A stretch of DNA of 64,000 bases. It comes from Aequorivita sp. H23M31 (GTDB taxonomy: Bacteria; Bacteroidota; Bacteroidia; Flavobacteriales; Flavobacteriaceae). Under the pieces are notes generated by a model. The model worked only from the letters and a program-made list of their open reading frames with translations, made no database searches and had not been told where the DNA came from. The position numbers and the translations under genes were made by a program. Every line of letters starts with the position of its first letter. Positions within the stretch are counted from its first letter, which is position 1. The stretch lies in assembly GCF_004022485.1 (NCBI RefSeq), contig NZ_CP034951.1, positions 3,224,001-3,288,000 on the forward strand. The letters are read 5' to 3'. This document shows, piece after piece, positions 9,308 to 16,419 of the stretch.

Positions 9308-9766
9308 ATGATAAAAGCGCTAATCGTTTTTGCAAGTATGACGGGGACTACGGAAAAGATTGCCGAAATTTTGGCTCAAAATCTTCGAGATTTAAATGTC
9401 GGAGTTCTAGTAAAGGAATGCACAGAATTATATCCTCAGGAGTACCTTGATTATGAAATCTGTGTTATGGCAACCTATACCTATGGCGCCGATGGAGATT
9501 TGCCGGAAGAAGCTGAGGATTTCTATTATGACTTAGAAGAAGTGGATTTAACCGGAAAGGTTTTTGGAGTTCTGGGTTCAGGTGATCGCATTTATAAAAA
9601 ATTCTGCCCCGCTGTTGATGATTTTGAAAAGCAATTTGAAAAGACCAATGCTATAAAGGGCGTGGAAAGTCTGAAAATAAACCTTGATCCCCACAAGAAG
9701 GATAAGGAGAATATAAGGAGATTTGCTGAAAGTATCCTCGAATCCTATAAGCAAGCTTTTACCTAA
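9308..9766 (+). CDS. Flavodoxin
   Basis: A 152-aa single-domain flavodoxin, an FMN-binding electron carrier. The phosphate loop ASMTGTTEKIAE is at residues 9-20, the first isoalloxazine-stacking loop around ATYTYGADGDLPE at 59-71, and the second loop around GSGDRIYKKFC at 93-103. The length is that of short-chain flavodoxins. It has its own TAATTTTG promoter about 55 bp upstream. It could serve as an iron-sparing substitute for ferredoxin, although no Fur box was identified. Confidence 0.93.
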   Translation: MIKALIVFASMTGTTEKIAEILAQNLRDLNVGVLVKECTELYPQEYLDYEICVMATYTYGADGDLPEEAEDFYYDLEEVDLTGKVFGVLGSGDRIYKKFCPAVDDFEKQFEKTNAIKGVESLKINLDPHKKDKENIRRFAESILESYKQAFT

Positions 9767-9890
9767 TGATCGTTATACCGTCCTATTAATTTTTCACATC
9801 GTTAAGATATTCTATCTGGAATCAACTTAGAATATACCAAACAATTGTTTTCAGTTTAAACTTGCCCAACAACCCTTATATTTCTGAAAA

Positions 9891-9956
9891 GTTAGTTATT
9901 TTGTATCATCGAAATATATTTATTCTTTCATTTTTAGGAAGGTTAGTTATTTTGTA
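9891..9956 (+). repeat. Direct repeat of a promoter-like 15-mer
   Basis: GTTAGTTATTTTGTA occurs twice, at 9891-9905 and 9942-9956, 51 bp apart, in the spacer before the enoyl-CoA hydratase gene. Each contains TTATTTTG, one base off the -7 consensus, so these may be tandem promoters or a duplicated regulatory site. Confidence 0.45.
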
Positions 9957-10006
9957 GAAATTGAATCTAAATCTAAAATTAAATCTTTCGCATCCGCGTA
10001 AATATC

Positions 10007-10759
10007 ATGACAGAAGCATACGTAAAACAGGAAATAAACAATAGGATTGCAACCATAGAATTCTTTCATCCAGCACATAACAGCCTTCCGGGAGATATTT
10101 TGGCAAAACTTGCAAATACTATAACCGAAGCAGGAAAAAATGATGGAGTAAAAGTAATAATCCTTAAAAGCGGGGGCGACCGAACTTTTTGCGCCGGCGC
10201 CAGTTTCAATGAGTTGATAAACATAAACGACGCTGATACGGGCAAAATATTCTTTAGTGGTTTTGCCAACGTAATCAACGCCATGCGCAAATGTCCAAAG
10301 TTCATCATTGGAAGAATTCAGGGAAAAACAGTTGGCGGTGGAGTAGGAGTAGCAGCCGCAACGGATTACTGTATGGCAACCAAATTTGCAGCTATCAAAT
10401 TAAGCGAATTAAACGTCGGCATTGGTCCTTTTGTTGTTGGCCCAGCGGTTGAAAGAAAATTGGGAACAAGCGGTTTTAGCCAGATAGCCATTGATGCAAA
10501 TTCTTTTTATGAAGCCGAATGGGCAAAACAAAAAGGATTGTACAACGAGGTTTATGAAACTTTAGAAGAGTTGGATGAGGCTGTTCAAAAATTCGCCGAA
10601 AATCTTTGCAATTACAATCCAGAGGCCATGAAGGAAATGAAAAAAGTTTTCTGGAGCGGTACCGAAGATTGGGATAACCTATTAGCTGAAAGAGCAGGAA
10701 TCTCAGGAAAATTGGTTTTGAGTGATTTTACGAAGGAAACGTTGAAGAGGTTTAAATAG
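10007..10759 (+). CDS. Enoyl-CoA hydratase/isomerase family protein, LiuC-like
   Basis: A 250-aa crotonase-fold protein. The first oxyanion-hole region is FCAGASFNEL and the second is VGGGVGVAAATDY. In classical enoyl-CoA hydratase this last motif is GGGCEL and supplies one catalytic Glu; here that Glu is a Gly. The second Glu is kept in LSELNVGIGPFVVGP. This one-Glu pattern, plus the GIGPFVVGPAVERKLG stretch, is closer to methylglutaconyl-CoA hydratase (LiuC) sequences than to FadB-type hydratases, so a role in leucine or acyl-CoA catabolism fits as well as a PaaG-like role. It lies between other paa-type genes, so a place in phenylacetate degradation is also possible. Confidence 0.8.
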   Translation: MTEAYVKQEINNRIATIEFFHPAHNSLPGDILAKLANTITEAGKNDGVKVIILKSGGDRTFCAGASFNELININDADTGKIFFSGFANVINAMRKCPKFIIGRIQGKTVGGGVGVAAATDYCMATKFAAIKLSELNVGIGPFVVGPAVERKLGTSGFSQIAIDANSFYEAEWAKQKGLYNEVYETLEELDEAVQKFAENLCNYNPEAMKEMKKVFWSGTEDWDNLLAERAGISGKLVLSDFTKETLKRFK

Positions 10760-10777
10760 TTAGTTATTAATACAATT

Positions 10778-10850
10778 GAGTTAAAGGATAAAAAGACGAA
10801 AGGAGAAAGGACTAAAGGATAAAAAGATGAAAGGACAAAAGGAAGAAAAA
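10778..10850. repeat. Left purine-rich inverted-repeat arm of four-helix cassette A
   Basis: This purine-rich tract contains GGATAAAAAGACGAAAGG and a second version, GGACTAAAGGATAAAAAGATG. It matches, in inverted orientation, the segment TTTAGTCCATTCATC plus TTTTTGTCATTCAATTT that follows the four-helix-bundle gene. The two arms are imperfect but align for about 45-50 nt, so the gene lies in the loop of a potential long hairpin. Confidence 0.6.
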
Positions 10851-10872
10851 ACCTACGACAATTTAATAGATA

Positions 10873-11232
10873 ATGGCATTAAAGCATAATTTCAGAAAAT
10901 TAGCAATATGGCAAGATGCAAGGAAGCTTGTGAAGGAAACCTATTCTATGACTTCCAATTTTCCTAAAATTGAGATTTATGGTCTTTCAAACCAGTTGCA
11001 GCGATGTTCTGTTTCCATTGCATCAAATATTGCAGAGGGTTCGTCCAGAAATTCCGACAAACATTTCATTCAGTATTTAGAAACTGCTTTAGGTTCGGCA
11101 TTTGAATGGGAAACGCAATTAATTTGTGCGTTTGATTTGGAATATATAGATAATATTACATTTGAGAACAATTTGCAAATTATACAAAAATTGCAAGCGA
11201 TGATTTCCAATTTTAAAAATTCGTTGATATAA
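10873..11232 (+). CDS. Four-helix-bundle protein of the 23S rRNA intervening-sequence type (copy A)
   Basis: A 119-aa member of the S23/TIGR02436 four-helix-bundle family, first known from intervening sequences in 23S rRNA genes and related to Avd of diversity-generating retroelements. Family landmarks are FRKLAIWQDARKLVKE at the N-terminus, YGLSNQLQRCSVSIASNIAEGSSR in the middle and the SAFEWETQL helix. Biochemical function is unknown. It is bracketed by inverted-repeat arms, and its last 42 bp (including the stop) are the first unit of the 101-bp tandem array that follows. It is not in an rRNA gene here. A second family member lies at 15.9 kb. Confidence 0.9.
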   Translation: MALKHNFRKLAIWQDARKLVKETYSMTSNFPKIEIYGLSNQLQRCSVSIASNIAEGSSRNSDKHFIQYLETALGSAFEWETQLICAFDLEYIDNITFENNLQIIQKLQAMISNFKNSLI

Positions 11233-12392
11233 ACTATGTCTTTTAATCATTTAGTCCATTCATCTTTTTGTCATTCAATTTAAAACAAAAATTGCAAGCG
11301 ATGATTTCCAATTTTAAAAATTCGTTGATATAAACTATGTCTTTTAATCATTTAGTCCGTTCATCTTTTTGTCATTCAATTTAAACAAAAATTGCAAGCT
11401 ATGATTTCCAATTTTAAAAATTCGTTGATATAAACTATGTCTTTTAATCATTTAGTCCATTCATCTTTTTGTCATTCAATTTAAAACAAAAATTGCAAGC
11501 GATGATTTCCAATTTTAAAAATTCGTTGATATAAACTATGTCTTTTAATCATTTAGTCCATTCATCTTTTTGTCATTCAATTTAAAACAAAAATTGCAAG
11601 CGATGATTTCCAATTTTAAAAATTCGTTGATATAAACTATGTCTTTTAATCTTTTAGTCCATTCATCTTTTTGTCATTCAATTTAAAACAATAATTGCAA
11701 GCGATGATTTCCAATTTTAAAAATTCGTTGATATAAACTATGTCTTTTAATCATTTAGTCCGTTCATCTTTTTGTCATTCAATTTAAACAAAAATTGCAA
11801 GCGATGATTTCCAATTTTAAAAATTCGTTGATATAAACTATGTCTTTTAATCATTTAGTCCGTTCATCTTTTTGTCATTCAATTTAAACAAAAATTGCAA
11901 GCGATGATTTCCAATTTTAAAAATTCGTTGATATAAACTATGTCTTTTAATCATTTAGTCCGTTCATCTTTTTGTCATTCAATTTAAAACAAAAATTGCA
12001 AGCTATGATTTCCAATTTTAAAAATTCGTTGATATAAACTATGTCTTTTAATCATTTAGTCCGTTCGTCTTTTTGTCATTCAATTTAAAACAAAAATTGC
12101 AAGCGATGATTTCCAATTTTAAAAATTCGTGATATGAACTATGTCTTTTAATCATTTAGTCCGTTCATCTTTTTGTCATTCAATTTAAAACAAAAATTGC
12201 AAGCGATGATTTCCAATTTTAAAAATTCGTTGATATAAACTATGTCTTTTAATCATTTAGTCCGTTCATCTTTTTGTCATTCAATTTAAAACAAAAATTG
12301 CAAGCGATGATTTCCAATTTTAAAAATTCGTTGATATAAACTATGTCTTTTAATCATTTAGTCCGTTCATCTTTTTGTCATTCAATTTAAAA
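11191..12392. repeat. 101-bp tandem array, twelve copies, seeded from the end of the four-helix gene
   Basis: The unit begins TTGCAAGCGATGATTTCC (coding LQAMISNFKNSLI and the stop in copy 1) and ends with TTTTTGTCATTCAATTT. Unit starts are near 11191, 11292, 11392, 11493, 11594, 11695, 11795, 11895, 11996, 12097, 12197 and 12298. Copies are nearly identical; differences are single substitutions (CGTTC/CATTC, GCGA/GCTA) and single-A length changes. The array runs up to 3 bp before the paaY start codon. Each unit holds 42 bp of gene end plus the right inverted-repeat arm of cassette A. Confidence 0.96.
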
Positions 12393-12394
12393 CC

Positions 12395-13000
12395 ATGTTT
12401 TTTTCTTTCAAAAACCACATCCCCGTAATCCACGAAAGTAGCTTCGTCCATCCATTGGCGGCAGTTACGGGTAATGTAATAATAGGCAAAAACTGCTACA
12501 TCGGTCCGGGGGCGGCCATTCGTGGCGACTGGGGGGAAATAATTCTTGAGGATGGAGTAAATGTACAGGAAAATTGTACTATCCATATGTTTCCGGGAAA
12601 AAGTATTGTCTTAAAAGAAAGTGCCCACGTAGGCCACGGCGCAATAATCCACGGTGCGAATCTTGGACGAAATTGCTTAATTGGGATGAACAGCGTAATA
12701 ATGGACGATGCTGAAATTGGCGATGAATGTATCGTGGGCGCAATGAGTTTTGTAAAAGCGGAAGAAAAATTTCCAAGAAGGAAATTAATAGTCGGAAATC
12801 CAGCGAAAGCTATTAAGGATATTTCTGATGAAATGATGGCCTGGAAAACTGCCGGAACAAGATTGTACCAGCAACTCCCGTCAGATTGCCACGAGAGTTT
12901 GAGAGAAGTGGAGCCGCTGCGGGAGATTCCAAAGGACAGACCCGTGCAGGACGATTTTTATAAAACCTTGAATGAATTTCGAGGTAAAAATAAAAAGTAA
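12395..13000 (+). CDS. paaY: PaaY/CaiE-type hexapeptide-repeat protein (phenylacetate-pathway thioesterase)
   Basis: A 201-aa left-handed beta-helix protein of the gamma-carbonic-anhydrase family. Hexapeptide repeats run from about residue 15 to 125 (VIIGKNCYIGPGAAIRGD, SAHVGHGAIIHGA) with the metal-site histidines in IHMF and VGHGAIIHG. The C-terminal helices carry AWKTAGTRLYQQLP and LREVEPLREI, which match PaaY and CaiE rather than general carbonic anhydrases. PaaY hydrolyses dead-end CoA thioesters in phenylacetate degradation, which fits the nearby paaZ and paaJ. The gene starts immediately after the 101-bp array, so the array provides the whole upstream region. Confidence 0.85.
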   Translation: MFFSFKNHIPVIHESSFVHPLAAVTGNVIIGKNCYIGPGAAIRGDWGEIILEDGVNVQENCTIHMFPGKSIVLKESAHVGHGAIIHGANLGRNCLIGMNSVIMDDAEIGDECIVGAMSFVKAEEKFPRRKLIVGNPAKAIKDISDEMMAWKTAGTRLYQQLPSDCHESLREVEPLREIPKDRPVQDDFYKTLNEFRGKNKK

Positions 13001-13004
13001 TTTC

Positions 13005-14204
13005 TTAATACAAGAACCCAAAAAGCCATAACGGAATTGTTTTCGCAGTTCCAAATTCAATTTGGTCCCTGACGATATACGCATTTGCAGAATCAGGAAT
13101 CTGTTTGCCTGTTTTTGATTTTCCACCTACTTCGAATACATACTTTTTATTCACCAAAAAATCTGCTTTATCGGCCAAATGCAGCGTTTCATTCTTAGAA
13201 ACTTGATTTGCAAAAAAAGTTTCCCTTACAGCACCCATATTAAAATTCTTGCCATCCATTGCATAAATGATATTTGAATTGTGCAGATATAATTTCTCTG
13301 GTTTTGTAAAAACTCCAATTCCTGTTGTAGATTTAAACAATTCTATAACCAAATCTGCACGACCTAATAGTCGGATAGCATTGAGAAGTGATTTTCGGTT
13401 CATTCCCAAACGTTCGCTCAGTTTGGATATATTAGGCGTAAAAGGAGCACTCTGAGCAATGGCCATCAGTAGTTTTTTTATTTTTCTACTTTCTTCAAAG
13501 CTGATATTTTCCACAGCATTCATATCGTTTTCTATTATTAACATCAACGTTTGAAGGAGTTTTTGGGAATAGGTTTTTCTGTTTTCCTTAAAATAAGGAT
13601 AGGCTCCAAAGAATAAATAATCTTCAAAATGTTTTAATGGATATTCCAGTTTTTCCTTTAACAACTGACTGATTTCCTGATGTTGATTTATAAGTTCCTC
13701 AAATGAAAAAACGGGGAGCTCACTCTCCAATTCCAATGCCAGAAACTCCCGGTACGATAGTTCTTGCAAGGTATAAGAAACTGCCCTCCGGCTCAGATCA
13801 GACTCTCCACTAAGAATATCCAACATTGAAGAGGAAGTAAAAACAACGAAAAGGCTGGGAAATCGATCGTAAATCAATTTTAACTCTCGTGACCAGCGCG
13901 GATATTTATGGACCTCATCCAAAAACAAAAACTTTCCTCCTGAAAGACTAAATTCAGTAGCCAACTGGATAAGGGTATTCTCCAAGAAATACAGATCATC
14001 CAGGGTGACATAAAGTGCTCTAGTTCTATCTTCCTCAGAAAGATCGAATTTGATGCGTTGTAACAGAAGTGTAGTCTTCCCGGTTCCTCTAGCTCCTTTT
14101 ACAGCTATCAATCTATCGCTCCAGTCTATTTCTTCTGAAAGATATCTTCGGAAAGGAGATAATTGACGAAAAAGATTTTCTTGGATCAGTTTTAATTCTT
14201 CCAT
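13005..14204 (-). CDS. AAA+ ATPase with C-terminal DUF4143-like domain
   Basis: A 399-aa stand-alone ATPase. Residues about 30-160 form the AAA_14 domain, with Walker A GARGTGKTT, Walker B FLFLDEVHK and sensor TSSSMLDIL. A winged-helix-like part (ISKLSERLGMNRKSLLNAIRLL) follows, then a DUF4143-type nuclease-fold domain with VFEVGGKSKTGKQI. The family is very widespread in bacteria and archaea and is often strain-variable, but its role is not settled. It is convergent with paaY with a 4-bp gap. Three phased palindromes overlap its promoter, suggesting tight repression. Confidence 0.88.
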   Translation of the reverse strand: MEELKLIQENLFRQLSPFRRYLSEEIDWSDRLIAVKGARGTGKTTLLLQRIKFDLSEEDRTRALYVTLDDLYFLENTLIQLATEFSLSGGKFLFLDEVHKYPRWSRELKLIYDRFPSLFVVFTSSSMLDILSGESDLSRRAVSYTLQELSYREFLALELESELPVFSFEELINQHQEISQLLKEKLEYPLKHFEDYLFFGAYPYFKENRKTYSQKLLQTLMLIIENDMNAVENISFEESRKIKKLLMAIAQSAPFTPNISKLSERLGMNRKSLLNAIRLLGRADLVIELFKSTTGIGVFTKPEKLYLHNSNIIYAMDGKNFNMGAVRETFFANQVSKNETLHLADKADFLVNKKYVFEVGGKSKTGKQIPDSANAYIVRDQIEFGTAKTIPLWLFGFLY

Positions 14205-14234
14205 CGTGATTAAATTTATATAAAGATAAGTTTT

Positions 14235-14315
14235 TTGTTCTTGATAGGAACAAAAAATTATAAAATTGTTCTTGTGAGGAACAAAAATATGGGATTATGT
14301 TCTTGGAAATAACAA
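14235..14315 (-). promoter_or_regulatory. Three operator-like palindromes with 31-bp period over the ATPase promoter
   Basis: TTGTTCTTGATAGGAACAA (14235-14253) and TTGTTCTTGTGAGGAACAA (14266-14284) are GTTC-N7-GAAC palindromes. A weaker third, ATGTTCTTGGAAATAACAA, is at 14297-14315. Starts are 31 bp apart, close to three helical turns, so bound proteins would lie on one face. A - strand -7 box, TATTTTTG (14289-14282), overlaps the middle palindrome. This is the arrangement of a cooperatively repressed promoter. Confidence 0.7.
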
Positions 14316-14428
14316 GATAATCTATATTTAGATTTCTACCAAAGCAAAAAAGAAATGCTTATTTTCGCTTAGAAGATTCTTTTCCGCCGAATCAAGTTCT
14401 TTTTGTTCGGCATCTTACATCTTATAAT

Positions 14429-15751
14429 ATGAATAAAACCGAGTTCAAGATGCCCAGAATGGGCGAAAGCATAACTGAAGGAACCATCATTGAATGGTAT
14501 GTAAAAGAAGGAGATTCCTTTGAGGAAGGCGATGCGCTATTGGAAGTGGCCACTGATAAAGTAGATAACGAAGTTCCCGCGCCATTTTCAGGAAAAATGA
14601 TATCACAAATGTTTAATGCCGGAGATGTGGTTCCCATTGGAGAAATTGTGGCAATATTGGAGTTATCCGAAATCTCTGGTCCAAAAAAATCACCATCAAA
14701 ACCTTTAAAACAAAAACATAAATCAAATTCATCATCCGCTAAAAACTCCCCTTTAGGGGCCGGGGGTATTTCGAATTCAACTTCAATTTCATCTTCATCA
14801 TCATCTCCATCTTCCTTCAGAGTCAATGAAAATATTTTCATTTCACCCTTAGTTGACTCCATCGCCAGAAAAAATCACATCAGTTACGAGGAACTAGCAA
14901 GAATTCCAGGAACTGGAAAAGACGGTAGATTGCGAAAAAGCGACTTGTCAGAATATTTGGCTAATGGTCGTCCTTTCAAATTCGCTCAAGCTGTTCCTGA
15001 ACCATCTGGTTTTCAAATTCCAGATTTAAAATTCGATAAAGGAAAAGGCAAAATCATCGAAATGGACCGAATGCGCCAGATGATTTCCGACCATATGGTG
15101 TTTTCAAAACACACTTCGCCCCACGTTACCGCTTATGTGGAAGCGGATTTAACCGATATGGCTACTTGGCGAAATAAAAACAAGGATGACTTTCAAGAAA
15201 AATATGGAGAGCGATTAACGTTTACACCCCTATTTGTTGAAGCTGTATCAAAAGCAATTGTAGATTTTCCTATGATAAACTCTTCTCTAGATGGAAAGAA
15301 TATCATCGTCAAAGACGAAATAAACATTGGAATGGCAACCGCCTTACCTTCTGGAAACTTAATTGTTCCAGTAGTAAAAAATGCCGACAAAAAGAATTTA
15401 CAGGAACTGGCCGCGGCTACAAATGAACTGGCTGGAAAGGCCCGAGATAACAAATTAAAAGCAGATGACACTTCAGGAAGTACATTTACAATAAGTAATG
15501 TGGGAACTTTTGGAAGTTTAATGGGAACCCCGATAATAAATCAACCTGAAGCAGCGATTTTAGCAACAGGAATTATCAAAAAGAGAGCTGAGGTAATGGA
15601 GCGTGAAGACGGCGATACTATTGAAATTAGACAAATGATGTATCTTTCGCTTTCTTTTGACCATAGAATAGTGGACGGATACTTGGCTGGTTCTTTTTTA
15701 AGGAGAATTGCTGATTATATGGAGGATTGTGATATGGATAGAAAGATTTGA
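14429..15751 (+). CDS. Branched-chain 2-oxoacid dehydrogenase E2 (dihydrolipoamide acyltransferase)
   Basis: This 440-aa E2 core transfers acyl groups from E1 to CoA. Domains in order: lipoyl domain (about 1-80) with lipoyl Lys44 in ATDKVDN; a low-complexity linker (about 86-140); the E1/E3-binding domain (SPLVDSIARKNHISYEEL); and the catalytic domain with His412 and Asp416 in FDHRIVDG. The lipoyl sequence MPRMGESITEGTI fits the branched-chain or pyruvate type rather than the 2-oxoglutarate type. The linker holds an in-frame copy of an intergenic repeat (14741-14771, peptide NSPLGAGG) followed by a serine run encoded by a TTCATC-type tract. E1 follows downstream, so the two probably form one complex. 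Confidence 0.9.
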   Translation: MNKTEFKMPRMGESITEGTIIEWYVKEGDSFEEGDALLEVATDKVDNEVPAPFSGKMISQMFNAGDVVPIGEIVAILELSEISGPKKSPSKPLKQKHKSNSSSAKNSPLGAGGISNSTSISSSSSSPSSFRVNENIFISPLVDSIARKNHISYEELARIPGTGKDGRLRKSDLSEYLANGRPFKFAQAVPEPSGFQIPDLKFDKGKGKIIEMDRMRQMISDHMVFSKHTSPHVTAYVEADLTDMATWRNKNKDDFQEKYGERLTFTPLFVEAVSKAIVDFPMINSSLDGKNIIVKDEINIGMATALPSGNLIVPVVKNADKKNLQELAAATNELAGKARDNKLKADDTSGSTFTISNVGTFGSLMGTPIINQPEAAILATGIIKKRAEVMEREDGDTIEIRQMMYLSLSFDHRIVDGYLAGSFLRRIADYMEDCDMDRKI

Positions 15752-15767
15752 AATTTGGTTCGTGGTT

Positions 15768-16406
15768 GGACGGTTTGAACCACGATCGTTCGCTTGCGCT
15801 TACTGCACGAGTCACGACAAATTTTGATTGAATTCGAGTTTTGAACATTTGAAGTACTTTCGGCGGGATACATTTTCAATGGATAAAAACTTTGAGAATG
15901 AGAAGACATAACTTTAAAAAATTGCAAATATGGCAGGAGGCAATGGTTCTTATTGATGAGAATTATTTGTTGACATCAAAATTGCCTGATTATGAAAAGT
16001 ATGGTCTAAGAACGCAGATGAACCGTTGTTCAGTCTCAATCGCGTCGAATATATCGGAAGGATCAAGCAAGGGGACCGATAGACATTTTTTAAAATATTT
16101 AGATGATAGTTTGGGATCGGCCTTTGAATGGGAAACGCAATTGAATGTTTGCCATCGTCAGAATTTTATAGAAGAAGAATTATTCTTAAAACTTGAAGAT
16201 CAAGTGAAGAAAGTTCAATGTAAAATATCAAATTTTATGGATTCTTTGGATCCGGATAAATGAATTAGAAAAGACATTTTGAATCACGACCATTCGCTTT
16301 GCTCACTGCACGACCCAAGACAAGAAACAGTTGATTAAAGGAGGTTAAGTTTAAGAGTCGTGAATCGTGAAGCTTGCCTCGCAAGCGTTCGTGGTTCAAA
16401 ACGTCC
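15768..16406. mobile_element. Inverted-repeat-bounded four-helix-bundle cassette B
   Basis: The left arm at 15768-15798 begins GGACGGTTTGAACCACG and ends CGCTTGCG. The right arm at 16380-16406 reads the reverse: CGCAAGCG, then TTCGTGGTTCAAAACGTCC. There is also a direct repeat of about 43 bp inside the ends (GAACCACGA... at 15778-15820 and GAATCACGA... at 16281-16323, both with CACTGCACGA or TACTGCACGA). The only gene inside is the four-helix-bundle protein. The unit separates E2 from E1, and no transposase is present. Confidence 0.75.
15892..16263 (+). CDS. Four-helix-bundle protein of the 23S rRNA intervening-sequence type (copy B)
   Basis: A 123-aa S23/TIGR02436 family protein, paralogous to copy A at 10.9 kb. 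Shared landmarks are the FKKLQIWQEAMVL start, the RCSVSIASNISEGSSKGTDRHFLKYL core and the SAFEWETQL helix. The more likely start is the second ATG (15898), giving MRRHNFKKLQIW. It lies inside inverted-repeat cassette B between the E2 and E1 genes and is read in the same direction as both. Function is unknown; association with palindromic arms mirrors the arrangement of the family in rRNA intervening sequences. Confidence 0.88.
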   Translation: MRMRRHNFKKLQIWQEAMVLIDENYLLTSKLPDYEKYGLRTQMNRCSVSIASNISEGSSKGTDRHFLKYLDDSLGSAFEWETQLNVCHRQNFIEEELFLKLEDQVKKVQCKISNFMDSLDPDK

Positions 16407-16419
16407 AATCATTATATGC

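Noticed and set aside
14422..14862. 146-codon frame on the - strand
   Set aside because: Antisense to the E2 lipoyl and linker region; it only reflects the low-complexity linker.
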